Position numbers and translations under genes: made by a program
The notes under the pieces: model-generated
What the model was told of the DNA's origin: nothing
What the model saw: only the letters and a program-made list of their open reading frames with translations
The model's database searches: none
Shown here: piece after piece, positions 12,624 through 24,831 of the stretch
Numbering within the stretch: position 1 is the first letter of the stretch
How the letters are laid out: each line of letters opens with the position of its first letter
From: Macrotrachela quadricornifera
Lineage: Eukaryota; Rotifera; Eurotatoria; Philodinida; Philodinidae
Direction: 5' to 3'
Length of the DNA: 64,000 nucleotides
Assembly (NCBI GenBank): GCA_022393335.1
Contig: JAJEKB010018970.1
Coordinates: forward strand, 1 to 64,000

Positions 12624-13325
12624 TTATATATGTACACGTGCATGTCGTTCTCACATGAATCACAAAAGATAAAAAAATAAACAATATTATCTTCATCATC
12701 ACCACAAGAATTGTTATACTCTTAAATTTATATAATAAAGTTTACATGTAAGCATGATAACACAAAACTATGATCTATTTATAAGAATTTTTGATGTCAA
12801 ATGATCTTACTTTTAACACTATTACTATTGAATACATATTAAAGTTTGAGTTGTTATTTTCTTTACCATATATATCAAAAAAGCTGTTAGTGCAATCTCT
12901 GTGAGATTAAAAATGTGAAAGACAACGTATCTATTGTGATTGCTAGAATAGAGATTAATCAACATATGCATCGGCTCATTAATTGATATCAAACCGATTT
13001 TTCCGACAATCTTAGAAAGATGACTGCGAGAAAATATATGAATAAGGTTAATGTTCAACAAGCAGAAGTGTCGATGTTGCATTCACGTAATTGTATTTAG
13101 TTCACTTTTTTTAAATTCTGAATAAAAGGAAAAATTAATTTTTCAAATTTCAGATAGGTTTCGTCTCATCAGTATTTTGATTTTTAGTTTATTTGCTTTT
13201 TATTATTTGAATCACTTGATTTAAGATTAAATGATCTTCAGATGATAAATCTTTATTTGGTTAAATAATTTGATTGTATTTATGTACAAAGAATGAAAGA
13301 GTGATTATAAAGTAATAGGGCTTTA
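12624..13325. other. Kelch gene 5' flank, no gene seen
   Basis: AT-rich DNA upstream of the kelch gene. A minus-strand frame at 12825-13082 has no signal peptide, domain or splice context that would support it. Confidence 0.45.
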
Positions 13326-13890
13326 TTAACCCTTTCACCGCGATGTCGCCTATCGGTGGGCGACGCTATAATTTAACGAGAAAATGTATAGAAAAGCACT
13401 TTCTTATGCTTATTTTTTACGCAGGAGGTTAGATATAAGCTGTTATATCGTCTGTCTTCTGTATTTTATTTGAATTCTTTATTCTAAAAATAGCATAATG
13501 CTTATCATTAAAATACTCAAGGCTAAAAAATATATCACAGTCAGGAGAGAAACACTTTTCCTTTCTTTGCTGCTGCATTGCTCGCTTCTCTTAACTATTC
13601 AGCCCTCACCTTCGCATAGTAGCCAGTGTACCGCTTGCCAATATTGCGCGTAGATCCTTCCTTCGAGCTTGGGATCAGCGAGTTTGCGCTTCATTTGACT
13701 TGTTGATTTTTGTTGCCAACCTGGTTTCAGTTACCTGGATGACATACCAGGTAGTAAAGATCGCACCAGACTTTCACGAAACTACAGAATGGTTACGTCC
13801 TTTGCGGCATAGTTTTCCTTGTATATCAAATATCTATTGAATATTGCTGTCCCAAAAATCAATTCAAACCCCACCTTTCGATACCATTGT
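13326..13890 (-). mobile_element. piggyBac-type fragment
   Basis: TTAA at 13326-13329 is followed by CCCTTTCACCGCGATG, a typical piggyBac-like terminus, and by an imperfect subterminal palindrome (GTCGCC..GGGCGAC). Within about 13650-13800 the minus strand encodes a decayed peptide containing FRESLVRSLLPG and TSQMKRKLADPKLE. A related peptide, FREILVRSLF...TSQIKRKFTD, occurs at 43350-43510. FRE.LV is reminiscent of the C-terminal part of piggyBac transposases. The other terminus was not found. Confidence 0.42.
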
Positions 13891-14580
13891 ACTGAGCGTC
13901 TGAGACATGTGTAGTACGCTGATAGCTCATCAGATAAATCAATACCTTGTTTTCCTTTGTTTTAATGTAGCACAACTTGTGGCTTCAAACGGGATAAATT
14001 TTAATTCAGAATCTTCTCAGAAAAAAACCATTGAGCGTCGTTCAAGAAACACTCTTTTCAGTAAAGGGCTTAGCGACGATCGCGTCGCGTTACTTGTTCG
14101 AAAAAACAGCTTTAATATTAAAAAATAAAGAAGCCTGGATTACCTCTTGATTTCATTTGCTTTTGTCTTCTGTTGAGAACTTTGATTTTAGTTTTTTGAA
14201 GAAAAAAAAACATCAACAGCGAATTAATTTCTGTTAGTAGATTCAACTGTTTCCAATTGACACTTTTTAGAAAATTCGTAGAAATCTTAAAAAATTGAAA
14301 TAAGAATACTCTTTGTAAGAGTGATACATTCTTTTTAAAAAATCCGTTTTTTAAGAGTGTAGTTAAATATTACTAGAAATAGAGACATATCTTGAGGATG
14401 TATAGTGAAATCAACATTTCTATTAAATTGTTTGCAAAATGTACATCTCACATATTTAAAATTGTTAATTTGTACAGATGTTTAAAGCAAGGTGAATCTA
14501 TTTCTAATACTTTTACTCAAAAAGCACACACAACAAAAAATTATTTAGATTAGTCAATGGTAAAAGTCTGGATGTCAGGG
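13891..14580. other. Intergenic, no gene seen
   Basis: AT-rich spacer with poly-A and poly-T runs downstream of the GFA gene. The short plus-strand frame at 13907-14128 is low-complexity and unsupported. Confidence 0.45.
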
Positions 14581-15000
14581 TTATTTTGTAGGCATAGTAT
14601 CAAATTGCTTTGCTCCATCAACTGGTTTATCCCAAGATGGTCTTGATTTACAATACAGTTCTATTGATGGTTTGGGAATTTCATCAAATAATCCTAGTTT
14701 AATGACGTGAACACCGGGCATATTGGGTGAAGTGGTATAAATTGCGGTGCCACAATTGCCACAAAAAGCGCGTTGCATCGCCTTTCCACTGCCAGTATTA
14801 GTATCTTGATAAACTTTTGGTTGTCCATTAATTTTAACAGCCGCATCCGGAGCAATAACATTAATTGATCCAACACAACCACCAACTTGACAACAATTCT
14901 TGCAACGACATAGAGCAATATTGTCACCCGCTTTTAATGTCTCTGTATTAACAGAAACAGTGATTTGACCACATAAACATTTACCCGTGGCGGAGCTCAT
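14581..15000 (-). CDS. GFA-family (CENP-V/GFA) zinc protein
   Basis: A single-exon gene of 139 residues, a normal length for the GFA fold. The zinc-binding cysteines are in family positions: C8-x-C10-G, then C31-x-C33-x2-C36, then C80-x2-C83-G in an AFCGNCGTAIY block. Family members include glutathione-dependent formaldehyde-activating enzyme, other small S-adduct lyases and CENP-V; most have unknown substrates, so I do not assign one. The ATG at 15000 directly precedes the conserved GKCLCG strand and an upstream extension is not open. It lacks introns and has bacterial and fungal relatives, so horizontal acquisition is possible but unproven here. The frame is intact with a TAA stop. Confidence 0.85.
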   Translation of the reverse strand: MSSATGKCLCGQITVSVNTETLKAGDNIALCRCKNCCQVGGCVGSINVIAPDAAVKINGQPKVYQDTNTGSGKAMQRAFCGNCGTAIYTTSPNMPGVHVIKLGLFDEIPKPSIELYCKSRPSWDKPVDGAKQFDTMPTK

Positions 15001-15520
15001 TTTTATCGATGCGTGTTTTTATCTTAATAAAAATACAATGAAAATCAGTTCTGTTTCGAAAACATTTATAAATATTATATTGAGAGAGGGAACAAACACG
15101 CACTTTACTCACTTACTTTATCGTCGCGGTATCATTACATACAGAACATAAAAAAAAAGTTTGAGCGATGAATTTTGTGAGTGTAAATAATTTCTATTCC
15201 ATTCGAATCAACAACGTCACTTACGTATTTTTACTTTTATTTGTTGCTAGTAGCAACAAAATAGCAACGTAAATGTAAATTGCTTCTATTTTTTTAACAT
15301 TAGAATTGATAGATATGATGGTTTTTATTGAAAGTTATAAATACATTCAACTATTTATAAGTAACGTTTATCGCTTCGACTCACTTAATCCTCGACTGTG
15401 TAGAAGGGCGACATAGAAGTATTTTCTGCATGCATATGATAGGGAATCTGAATTTGCAGTAAAATCATTTTCTTCTAAAGAAAATCAATCAGTAAAAAAA
15501 TTAAAATTAACAGGTACTTT
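15001..15520. other. Intergenic, no gene seen
   Basis: AT-rich 5' flank of the GFA gene on the minus strand; it presumably contains its promoter. No repeat or frame stands out. Confidence 0.4.
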
Positions 15521-15524
15521 CATT

Positions 15525-15789
15525 AGAATAGTGTATAACTATACATCTATACCACTATACTGCTATAATAATTTCCTGTATGTCTATACCACTATATCGC
15601 TATACTGCTACGACAATTTTTTTTTCTATACTACTATACTGCTATGCCGCTATAACAATTTCTTATATTTCTATTCCACTATACTGCTATATCACTATAA
15701 CAATTTCTTTTTTCTATACCCCTATAACAATTTCTTGTATGTCTATACCGCTATAACAATTTCTTTTTTCTACACCACTATACCGCTAT
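15525..15789. repeat. Degenerate CTATAC(C/T)-CTATAACAATTTC tandem repeat
   Basis: Pyrimidine-rich DNA built from recurring CTATACCACTATAC and CGCTATAACAATTTC words. A further ACTATAACAATTTC word sits at about 16200, on the far side of the foldback element, so that element inserted into this array. The open frame across it is a by-product of the repeat. Confidence 0.7.
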
Positions 15790-16198
15790 GTTAGCGATCA
15801 TAATATGCTCGCTGTTCTCTTCTTTTGTTCTGTTTCTCATATTTGAAAAAATGTTATTGCAGATAACATTCTCTTTGGTTTTGTTCTTTTTTTCTTTTCA
15901 ATCTTCTATGTAAGAGGGCACTCACATTTTTTTCCTTAAAAAGAAACATCGTTTTTGATAAAAAAAAGTGAGTTCTCAACTATAGGATGATATCCTTTGG
16001 ATGAAAAAAAAACATAAAAGACTCTGATCAAAAACGTTGTTTCTTTTCCAGGAAAAAAATGGGAATGCTCTCTCAAAAAGAAGATTGAAAAGAAAAAAAG
16101 AACAGAACCAAAAAGAATGTTGTTGTAGATAACATTCTTTCAAATATGAGAAACAGAACAAAAGGAGAGTGAGCAGCGAGCATATCATGACCGCTAAC
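15790..16198. mobile_element. Foldback element, 409 bp, unclassified
   Basis: The left end GTTAGCGATCATAATATG pairs with the right end (GTTAGCGGTCATGATATG on the minus strand). The arms extend about 170 bp with good complementarity, leaving a short centre at about 15970-16020. It has no coding capacity. It sits inside the CTATAC tandem repeat, which resumes immediately to the right. Target duplication is unclear because the flank is itself repetitive. Confidence 0.75.
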
Positions 16199-17509
16199 AC
16201 ACTATAACAATTTCTTATATTTCTATGCCGTGATGATAGATCCATATATCTTCATATATGTCTTTCATTATATGAATGTGTATCTATGATTTTATATCAC
16301 TTGATCTCCATCAGAAATTATTATATGTATTGCGGTACGCACTTGAATAGGATGAATGTGCTATTGGATTGTTTAGATGATTGATTGAATTGGTTACTTT
16401 GATGGTTATCGATCATGAGATGAATATACTGTCTGAATTTTCCAGAATAGAATTATATTTTTGATTTTGCCGCAAAATGAAATTCCCCATTAACTCTTTG
16501 CATATGCCGATGATGGAAGAATTGATGTAGCAGCTGTAGAGGAATAAGCAGCGGGCTTCGTAATTCCTATGCTTTCTATATATAGAAAATACAGGGTGTT
16601 CGGAAAGTCATCTACCAAAAAGAAATTTGAATATTTCCCTTACAGCTCGGACAAACGAGCTGATTTCTTTATCAATGATAGAAGTATGTCTAAGATTTAT
16701 ATTCATAAAGGTATATAATTGTTTTAATTTAAAAAAAAAACCATCAAATAGCATCAAAATTTAATTTTACTATTAAAATTATAGTCACTAACTTTTAACA
16801 AACGGAGTATAACAGTTTGAAAGAAGAAAAAAAATTAATTAGATACAATTTTATCTGATTGAAGCCTTGGGCGAATATCTTGTTTCGTAAAATTTTGTCC
16901 AAGATCTTAGGTACAGATAAGTAAATAGATTTAAATTTTATCGATTTGAATCCGAAACTTAAACACTCAAGAAGTAATTAAAATCCATAATACAATTTCG
17001 TTTATTGTTTTCGTCTTTGTTAGTGAAATCTTTAATTTCAATGGGTAATGTGGACTTTCAACATTATAAATCTTTCTAATACCTGTCATATTGAATGAAC
17101 GATTGGAAATATTTTTTGCACATAATGTATAGATAATGAAACAATTTTCGATAATATAAAAAATTTAATGATGTCACTATCATTGCATGCATGATCTTGG
17201 GGCAAGATATTCAGAGTTATTATATCTTCTCCCGATCTTGAATTAGTTCTTACTAAGATCTTGGTCACAGATGCACTTGGCACATTCAAGATCTTTACCA
17301 GCGATATGTCTTTTGAAGATCTTGCTTAATGCTGCTCTCAAGATTTCATAAACTTACGACACAAGATGTTCGTCCAGGGTACAGTTCAAGATATCTTGTC
17401 TTTTTTGTCATTGTTCTTCTTTTTATACTTAAAACAACATTTACATAAGAAGTAACATACGTTTTCACTCAACATTAACATTCTGCTTTTTATATTGGTG
17501 ATACACACA
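16199..17509. other. Intergenic, 5' flank of the GST gene
   Basis: AT-rich. At about 16593 ACAGGGTGTTCGGAAAGTC resembles a transposon terminus seen in several animal DNA transposons, but I find no partner end. No coding frame is supported. Confidence 0.4.
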
Positions 17510-18330
17510 ATGTCAATATCATCATCATCATCAGATAATATTAAATTTCGACTTTATTATTGGAATTGTCGTGGACGTATTCAAGCAGTTCGTTATATAC
17601 TTGAAGATATATCATATACATATAAAAATATTGATTATAAAGAAGATTTTGAATTACTTGAAAATGCTTCAACATCATGGTTACAACATAAACCTGATGA
17701 AACAATATCTAGTCCATTTCATAATTTACCTGTACTTCATTGGAATGATATACATACTTTTGGTCAAACTTTAACAATAGGTTTATTCAAACAAAAAATT
17801 TTACCATAAATAATTCAATTTTTTTAGGACATTTCTTAGCACGAAAATTTGATTTATATGGTAAAATAACTTCATCAATTAATGATAAAGATCTTTTAGA
17901 AATTTATATTAATGGTGTTGTTTCATGTGCATATATTGATATAATATCAGATGTTTTAATATCTATATTTAATGGTGTTAATTTTGAAGATTGAAATGAT
18001 CAAAATTGTCGTTTAACAAAAAAAATTCCAATGGATCTTAAAGCATTAAATAATTTACTTGAAAAAAGTTCAACATCATTTTATTATGATCAATTAGAAC
18101 CAACTATTGCTGATTATTTCACATTTGAAGCATTTACAATAGCACGTGATTTTTGTCAAAAATTAATACCAAATGAAGATGAATGTCAAGCTTTATTAAA
18201 ACTTGAAAATTTAATGAAACAACGACCAGGATTAATTAATTATTTTAATAAAGGTTTATTATTAAAACGTTTTACAGGATCACCTAAAGAAAGTGAATAT
18301 TTAGCAAAACTTGATGCAATACAAAAATAA
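17510..18330 (+). pseudogene. Sigma-like glutathione S-transferase with an in-frame UGA
   Basis: Two exons, 17510-17780 and 17828-18330, flank a 47-nt intron (GTTTAT..TTTTTTTAG); splicing yields ...FGQTLTIGHFLARKF, the normal helix of a GST N-terminal domain. Visible family features are the N-terminal RLYYWNCRGR with the likely catalytic Tyr, NLPVLHW (the cis-Pro loop) and an all-helical C-terminal domain ending in ...RFTGSPKESEYLAKLDAIQK. Codon 146 (17992-17994) is TGA in VNFED-stop-NDQNC, after which the frame stays open and GST-like for about 110 codons. A single G-to-A change from TGG would explain it. It may be a recent pseudogene, a sequencing error, or recoded. An AATAAA follows at 18360-18365. 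GSTs conjugate glutathione in the cytosol; a product stopped at UGA would lack most of the C-terminal domain. Confidence 0.8.
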
Positions 18331-18411
18331 TTCTATTCGGTTTTTTTTTTCATATTATAAATAAAATATTTTGTGAAAACATCAATCTTAATTGAAAGTT
18401 GTGTTTATTCA

Positions 18412-19490
18412 TATGATGTTTCTTCGTTGAACATAAGAGGATAGTAACAAGGATAAAAGCTGAATATAAAATATTTTATACATGTTGAATTCGAAGTCGA
18501 GAAGACGCGGCGGATGTCATATTAAAATTGAATAGTTACAAAATATTTTTCGCCTTGAATAGTACAGAATTGTTTTATCAAAGCATAATTAGAAAACATG
18601 TTAAAATTCTGGGAGAAGATCAAATGAATACAGTAAGAAATTTCTTAAAAAAGATTTGTAAATAATTAGGAGAAAGACATTGTTCATGTAAGTATGAGAG
18701 AAGTTGATAAATTTAAAGTTAGATTCTTAATATCGTATCATAGTGTCACAGTTTCTAATCCACGATGGAAGGAAAAGGTCTTGAAACACTCGCAGTGATT
18801 GGGAACATCCATGTTATATATTAATTGTGCATCATTGAATAATAAGAAATTTTCTTCTGGAACATCATGTTTAAAACTATTATTCTATTTATATATTCAA
18901 TGGTATCTCTTCTACTATTAGACACAACGATATGTTAATCTGAATAGTTTGATAATATATTGAACTGTTAATAGTCAAAACCAATAAATATTGTGATTGT
19001 ACATCAGATTCAATTGTATTGACTAATTAGAAAATATAGATAAAAAAGAATCAGTATTTAGAATTTAAATAGAGAGTAATGGGTTTAGAAGCAAAATTTC
19101 GTTTATCCTTATATGATCTTCCATTAGATACTACTTTGACTGATTTAATCAATGTATTGGACAGAAAACAAAATACATTCTTTCTATTATATTTATTTCA
19201 CATTGTCGACAAACTCAAATAGTGCATAGATTTACCAGTAATAGGTATATATAAATGCATAGCTCTACCGCCTCATACTTTTATATCGCACATATTTTTA
19301 TAGTTCATACTTCATCATTTGACAAATGAATTGTAAGTGAAAAACACAAAAGCACATTTATGACACGAGTTTCTTTTTTCGTATTGAATATATGAATTAG
19401 GTATAGATGCATTTAGCAGATGAAAGAAATGTTTATTTTTTTTAATATTATCTTACTTTTTTTTCTACTTCATTTAATATAACTAATCTC
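18412..19490. repeat. Dispersed duplication, copy 2
   Basis: Second copy of the unit at 1-1226, same orientation, beginning about 80 bp after the GST stop. It lacks the 172-bp MITE present in copy 1, so it shows the pre-insertion state. Similarity fades near 19480, close to where the mariner relic sits in copy 1. Confidence 0.85.
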
Positions 19491-21410
19491 TATGTCAGAT
19501 TTATCAACAGAATCTAAATATATGTATGTGATTTTATTCTCAAGAGAGAAGTTTCATATTTTTTGAAATTTTATTTCCTATGTACGAAAAAAAACTTTTT
19601 TTTTCTAATTGAACAAAATCATTTCAAGAATAATTTATATGTAATTCCCTCGACTGTAGAGAGGGTCATATGAAAAAAAAGTTTGTTCGTTCGTTTGTTT
19701 GTGTCAGGATCAAAAAAACATTGAGGTAAAAAAAAAACATCTCGCTAGAAAGGCTGATCCTTCCACTAAACAGGTACTCTTAGGTCCTCAACAACTATAG
19801 TACAGGCGTAGCCTTTGGGTTCTCAACTGCTATACTATCGAGATACCATAAGTGCTATAATCTGCCACCGACCCCCTGATGTTGTATCAACACAAAAGTG
19901 AAGAAACACGGAAGTGGGGAGTGTCTGGGATAATGGCGCATTGAACCATCGATATTGCCATTATTGCCCACATGAAATATGGGGTTGTTCGGACCAATTT
20001 AAGGCTATCATAGATATGCTATAATGCGTCTCGAACACCATGATGTTTTACTAAGGCAATAGTGGAGAAACAGGGAAATGGGGAGGAGGCTAGAGTAATG
20101 GCGCATTGGGCCGTCGATATTGCCACTATTATCCACATGAAACATGGAGTTGTCCGGACCGATGTAAGGTTATCATAGATATTCCCTCGACTGTAAGGAG
20201 GGTCATATGAAAAAAAATAGTTTGTGGGTGTATGTGTGACAGGGCTAAAAAAACATTCATATGAAAAATAACTAAAACATTCAAAATTAATCTTTCGGAA
20301 AACGTTCATTACATCGAGGCATGACAGTTAATCAACGGTATTGCTTATTTTGGTGGTATCTGAATTGATCAATTGATGTGAGGAATCGGTGAGGTTTCCT
20401 ATTTTGCATCGAAAACAAGTATTTTATCACGATTTGCTGATTTCACTATGGTGTGTAATGAAAACTATTGCTTGTTGTGGTGGTATCGGAATTGATGAAT
20501 GAAGGTATATGGTAGTATCAACTTCGTTAGAGGGGTTTTTTCCTCGATTGAGTGGAGGAGCATACAAAAAAAACTAAAATGAGTTTGTGTGCGTATCATC
20601 GGTCGCACGTCAACGGTCCCATTTGAAACATATTTATTTGCCCCAAAGATTTTCGAGATTGAGGAATCCGAATTTGGTACTAGTTTTTAAAATTTTTTTA
20701 AGAGTATTTTTTTCACAAAGGATGTGTTTTTTACGAAAACAAATATACTTTATAAAGTTTGAGCAAAGGTAATCGTAGTTGAGGAATCGATTGATGATGT
20801 CAGTTTTTTAAATTTTGTTGAGATTATTTTTTCACACAAAGGACAGGTTATTTTACAAAAAAAATTTTCTTTGTAAAATTTGATCATAGGTAATTGAGGC
20901 TCACAACTTAAATCGAGTTTACTTTCTGTTACATTGTTTTCCTATAAAACTAGAAAGCTAACTCGTAGAAAAATAATCGTCACCTGAGAAAAAAGTTTGA
21001 TGCATGGAATGGCTAACCATGAGTGGTGCCTCGTAAGGGGCGCCGACGAACGACTAGCCGTTCTCTTTAATAGGTACAAAAGTTGTGTTTCAAGGAAGAT
21101 TTAAAGAATTATAAGTTTTTATGGAACGCATTATCTCGGAGTTGCAATTTTAATTGGAGTTGAGCGGAATACTGGTGTACCGAAGCATAGGTAAATTGTT
21201 TCGGCACCTGACGTTTTGGCAGAATACTGTATTTTAATTACCTAATCTAAGAAAAATTTGTGAGCCTTTTTGGAGAAGCGAATAATGGTCGAATTAAGTA
21301 GTTAGAAGGCAAAGCTTCGGTACCCTATAAAGTTTGATGCACGGAAAAGATAGCCGTGAGTGAGCCCCGGAGGAGCGCCGACGAACGACTAGCCGTTCTC
21401 GTAATTGATC
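19491..21410. repeat. Cluster of short repeats, possibly Helitron-like ends
   Basis: Three related starts, TCCCTCGACTGTAGAGAGGG near 19647, TCCCTCGACTGTAAGGAGGG near 20182 and a diverged TCCTCGATTGAGTGGAGG near 20531, each form a small CCTC..GAGG hairpin. Each is followed by a CATATGAAAAAA-like and GTTTGTG stretch. Two direct repeats of about 164 bp share AATGGCGCATTG (19931 and 20095). Two 70-bp blocks near 20995-21065 and 21330-21400 end GCGCCGACGAACGACTAG followed by CCGTTCTC. TC starts and CTAG ends suggest Helitron relatives, but no complete copy is clear. No gene is present. Confidence 0.5.
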
Positions 21411-22008
21411 GCAAAAATTGTGCTTTAGTATAGACTCAAATGAATCATTTGTAAATTGATTCTTAGCAGATTAAACCAATGTCGTAACTGTTAAATGATC
21501 GCGATCATAATAAGGAGTTAGGCCCATAAAATTATGCGTTCTTTAAGCAAAATTTCTGTTTTTATAAAATGAGAACTAATTGAAAGAGTTTTATATTCTT
21601 ATGATTCTATATGGAATCAAGGGTTGGAATATCTAACATGATTGGAAAAGGTTGACTTAAATGTAGTAGTGTAACATTTCTCGGAGAAAAGGGTCAACGA
21701 ATTCACAGGCTGAGCGCTACCTTGGTGAATTTTACTCTATAATGATAGTTTTAGGATAGTATAAAAATCTTAAATGATACGTGTTTCTACTTCGTGTTAC
21801 GTGAAGAATGTAAATGAAAAATAGAGTAGGGAGAGATATTACAACTTTTCTTGATTCAGTCGAGAGTCAAGTGAGTCGTAGAGACGAACGTTACTTGTGA
21901 TTAATTGTAGAATAAAATAAGATAGATGATTGTTACTGTTCATTAAACGTATTTTATTATAATATTTTTTTTTCAAATTTAATATAAAATTTCCTCACCA
22001 ATCTTAAT
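21411..22008. other. Intergenic, no gene seen
   Basis: AT-rich spacer between the repeat cluster and the membrane-family pseudogene. I see nothing else supported. Confidence 0.4.
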
Positions 22009-22601
22009 ATGGAAAATTCTGATATATTAAATGCATCAATAGTAGGTCGAATAAAAGGTTTAACTGATTATCATTATGGTAATTGTAATTGTCTAACATC
22101 TCCATCATGTATTGAACCGATTGTTGTCCAATGATTCGGTGGTCCAATTTTTTCTTTTGAACGTTTCTTTATCAGTTGTTATGTTTTTGAAAGTATTTTT
22201 TGTTCATCAATGGAGAGTCTTTATTATCAAACATGTATCAATCATACGATTTTAGTTGTTTTTAATATCAAAATCATCTAAACTATATAACACTTTTTCC
22301 TTATCCTCTTGGTAAAAATAAAAATAGTTCATATTATATCAATACAACATTTTATCAATTACTAAATAATTTGATGATAGAAACATGTGGTCAAATCATA
22401 TCACATCGGTTTTATTTTCAATCATGTAAACCATTAACATGTACTTATACATTTATTGATCAACGAGAATTTACAAATATAATAACAACGTTATTTGGTA
22501 TTATTGGTAGTCTGAAGAAGACTTTAAGATTAATTATATCTCGTTTTATTTCGATTATAATTAAAACTCTCAATCGAAATAGAGTAACAATAATCATTTA
22601 A
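22009..22601 (+). pseudogene. Broken C-terminal module of the three-module membrane family
   Basis: The plus strand reads in pieces as the C-terminal half of the module found in the gene at 38570-42297. It includes YGNCNCLTSPSC (the family CxC-x5-C block), a Cys/Glu-Ser-Leu ...YYQTCIN block matching ESLLQSTLQCFYDQQCI, and an open 3' part from 22371. That part has QSCKPLTCTYTFIDQ followed by NIITTLFGIIGSLKKTL, matching FDQCQPLTCTYSKLTR..IDIITKIIGLLGGL. A TGA after IVVQ and several frameshifts break it. No N-terminal half was found nearby, so it is a truncated and decayed paralogue. Confidence 0.75.
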
Positions 22602-24831
22602 TCATTAATTATCGATTTAATCAAATATACTTACTCTGCTTAATTTTATCTTAACTTAAATTTTTATGTGGTAGCTAATCAAAATACACAATAGCAGAGA
22701 TCATCATAAATCATATTTTTTATGATTTAATTATAACTACAAGCGTGTATAAGTCATGAGAGAGATATAACCATAAGAAAGTAACAATAGAGATAGGATA
22801 AGGAGAGTAGAAGAACGGAAGGTTAACTAAAGGTTAGAAGGAGGTCAATAAGAGGTGATATATAGATATCGGCACATTAATCAAAGACGAATTTCTAATT
22901 TAACGCATATTTTCAATTTAGATTTTATAGAAAAATTTATAAAATATATCTGATCGAGGTAATTTTATTTAATTTTTAATTTCTAAATGTGGTTATTATA
23001 TAAGATAATTTTTAAAATTCTATATCTTATTTAAATTCATTATTTATTAAAATTGAATTTATATTTGAAAAATCAAAAGTTAATACATCGATTCTAAGAG
23101 CGAAATCAGTGCAGAATACTGACTTCTATCCTAGTCGATATATACTTAAACAAAACAGGAAAATAATCGACGCATATTTATTAAAATAACTTACTTTGTA
23201 GGTAGCTTGTAGTCTATCAATCTTTTATATGAAAAATGTATTCATCTATAGTAATGTTGAGCATTTTAAAATAAACTCTGTGTTCAGAAGTACGTGACAA
23301 TATAAATACGAGGTTTTTTATACAAATCCATAACTTTCAAGATCGAAGGTGAATTATTTTATTCTCTACTAATTAGAAAAAAATTCTGCCTTTATTCTAT
23401 TTACAATAAAAACATAAAAAGCATCTAAAATCAAAAAAAAAGTATTATCAATTAGGTCATATGAAGTGAGTCAAAGTGGAGTTCATTAGTCCATACTATA
23501 CCCATTTTTAGAATATAGTATTCTGTTACCAAAAGTATCATTTCCAAAATAGAACAATAATACTTACAATTCAGAATCGCTATTCTCATAATAGAATATA
23601 GCTATTCTATTATGGGAATAGTATTTCCGAGTGATGAGTATTATTGTTTAGTTTTGGAAACACAAGTTTTTTAAACAAACTAGTTATAATGTTCTAAAAG
23701 TATTTTTATGATGAACATAGAAAGTATCTGAATCACAATAAAATAAAGACTCAAGTTTTGACTGGTTCAATTTCTCTATATGAAGTGAACCACGTTTCTT
23801 TGATTAGCATGTTTGGCTCACTTCTTACGACCTATCAAGTATTGTGTCCGAATTTAATCGGATTCGGTTCGCTGAGATTCATCTGATCTCACTTAAAATA
23901 CTTCGAAAAGAAAACTTCATAAAGTAATACTATCTTATAAGATTTAATACATCCTAACGATATATAACGAGAAACAATCTTCTCTCGTTCCCTCACCCTC
24001 TTTCTAGTAAAAGTCACAAATCGATAATAGTTTTTAGTACAGTTGAGTAATCAACAAACCATTGATCATATGACTTTTCCCATCAGTCTATAACAAATCG
24101 AATTGATTGAGAGACTTTCTTCACTAGTCATTGTCTATTGATAAACATCGAATCAATATCGTCAGCTTCATGAAAAATAATGTATTTAATTCTGTCAATT
24201 ATTCTCTGTTGTTTAATATTATACGTACTCTCCATTTTCAAGTAGTCGGGGTTAATAGTTTCATCTAACAGATAAATTCCTTGTATGAAATATATTGATA
24301 CAAAAACTAACCTCATATATTTTTTCACAAGCTACATAAACTTCTTTATTCTATGACTCTCTAAACGAAAGAAAAATTAAAAGTGCTTTTTAGATACCAC
24401 TACCATGAGAAACAAGTTATACAACATAAAAGAACAAACATATCATCTGACGTAGAGATACATTTTGTGGTCATTAAAACAATACTTTTTAAAATTTATT
24501 CTTGTTCTTGGCCTCACAAGTCACTAAGGTTGAATTATAATGATTATATTAGACAAAATTTTATAAATTTCGAGAGGTTTATTTAGAAAATTGGCCTTAA
24601 TCTCTATTATTTAATATTGATAAATCCCATTTTTAACAGACTTTCATTTACTATCAAATTCGTTCTACAGGCTATTTGAAATTATTGCGATGCACCTCTG
24701 TATTTTGATATTTGTTTATTGGAAATAGCGACTTTATAAGAATATTAAAAGGAATATAGAGTATAATAAGAATATTTATAGTATCTATTTTGACGACATA
24801 ATTAAATTAGAAGAAATGTTTTAATGTAAGG
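22602..24831. other. Long AT-rich gene-free stretch
   Basis: No supported gene. The minus strand at 24128-24313 has an ATG-initiated frame of about 62 codons starting MRLVFVSIYFIQGIYLL, which looks like a signal peptide, but nothing else supports it. Around 23570-23625 imperfect inverted words of TATTCTATTATGGGAATA form a small palindrome. The rest shows no structure I can name. Confidence 0.4.

Noticed and set aside
24128..24313. 62-codon minus-strand frame with a signal-like N-terminus
   Set aside because: Hydrophobic starts are common by chance in AT-rich DNA; no cysteine pattern, processing site or splice context to support it as a gene.
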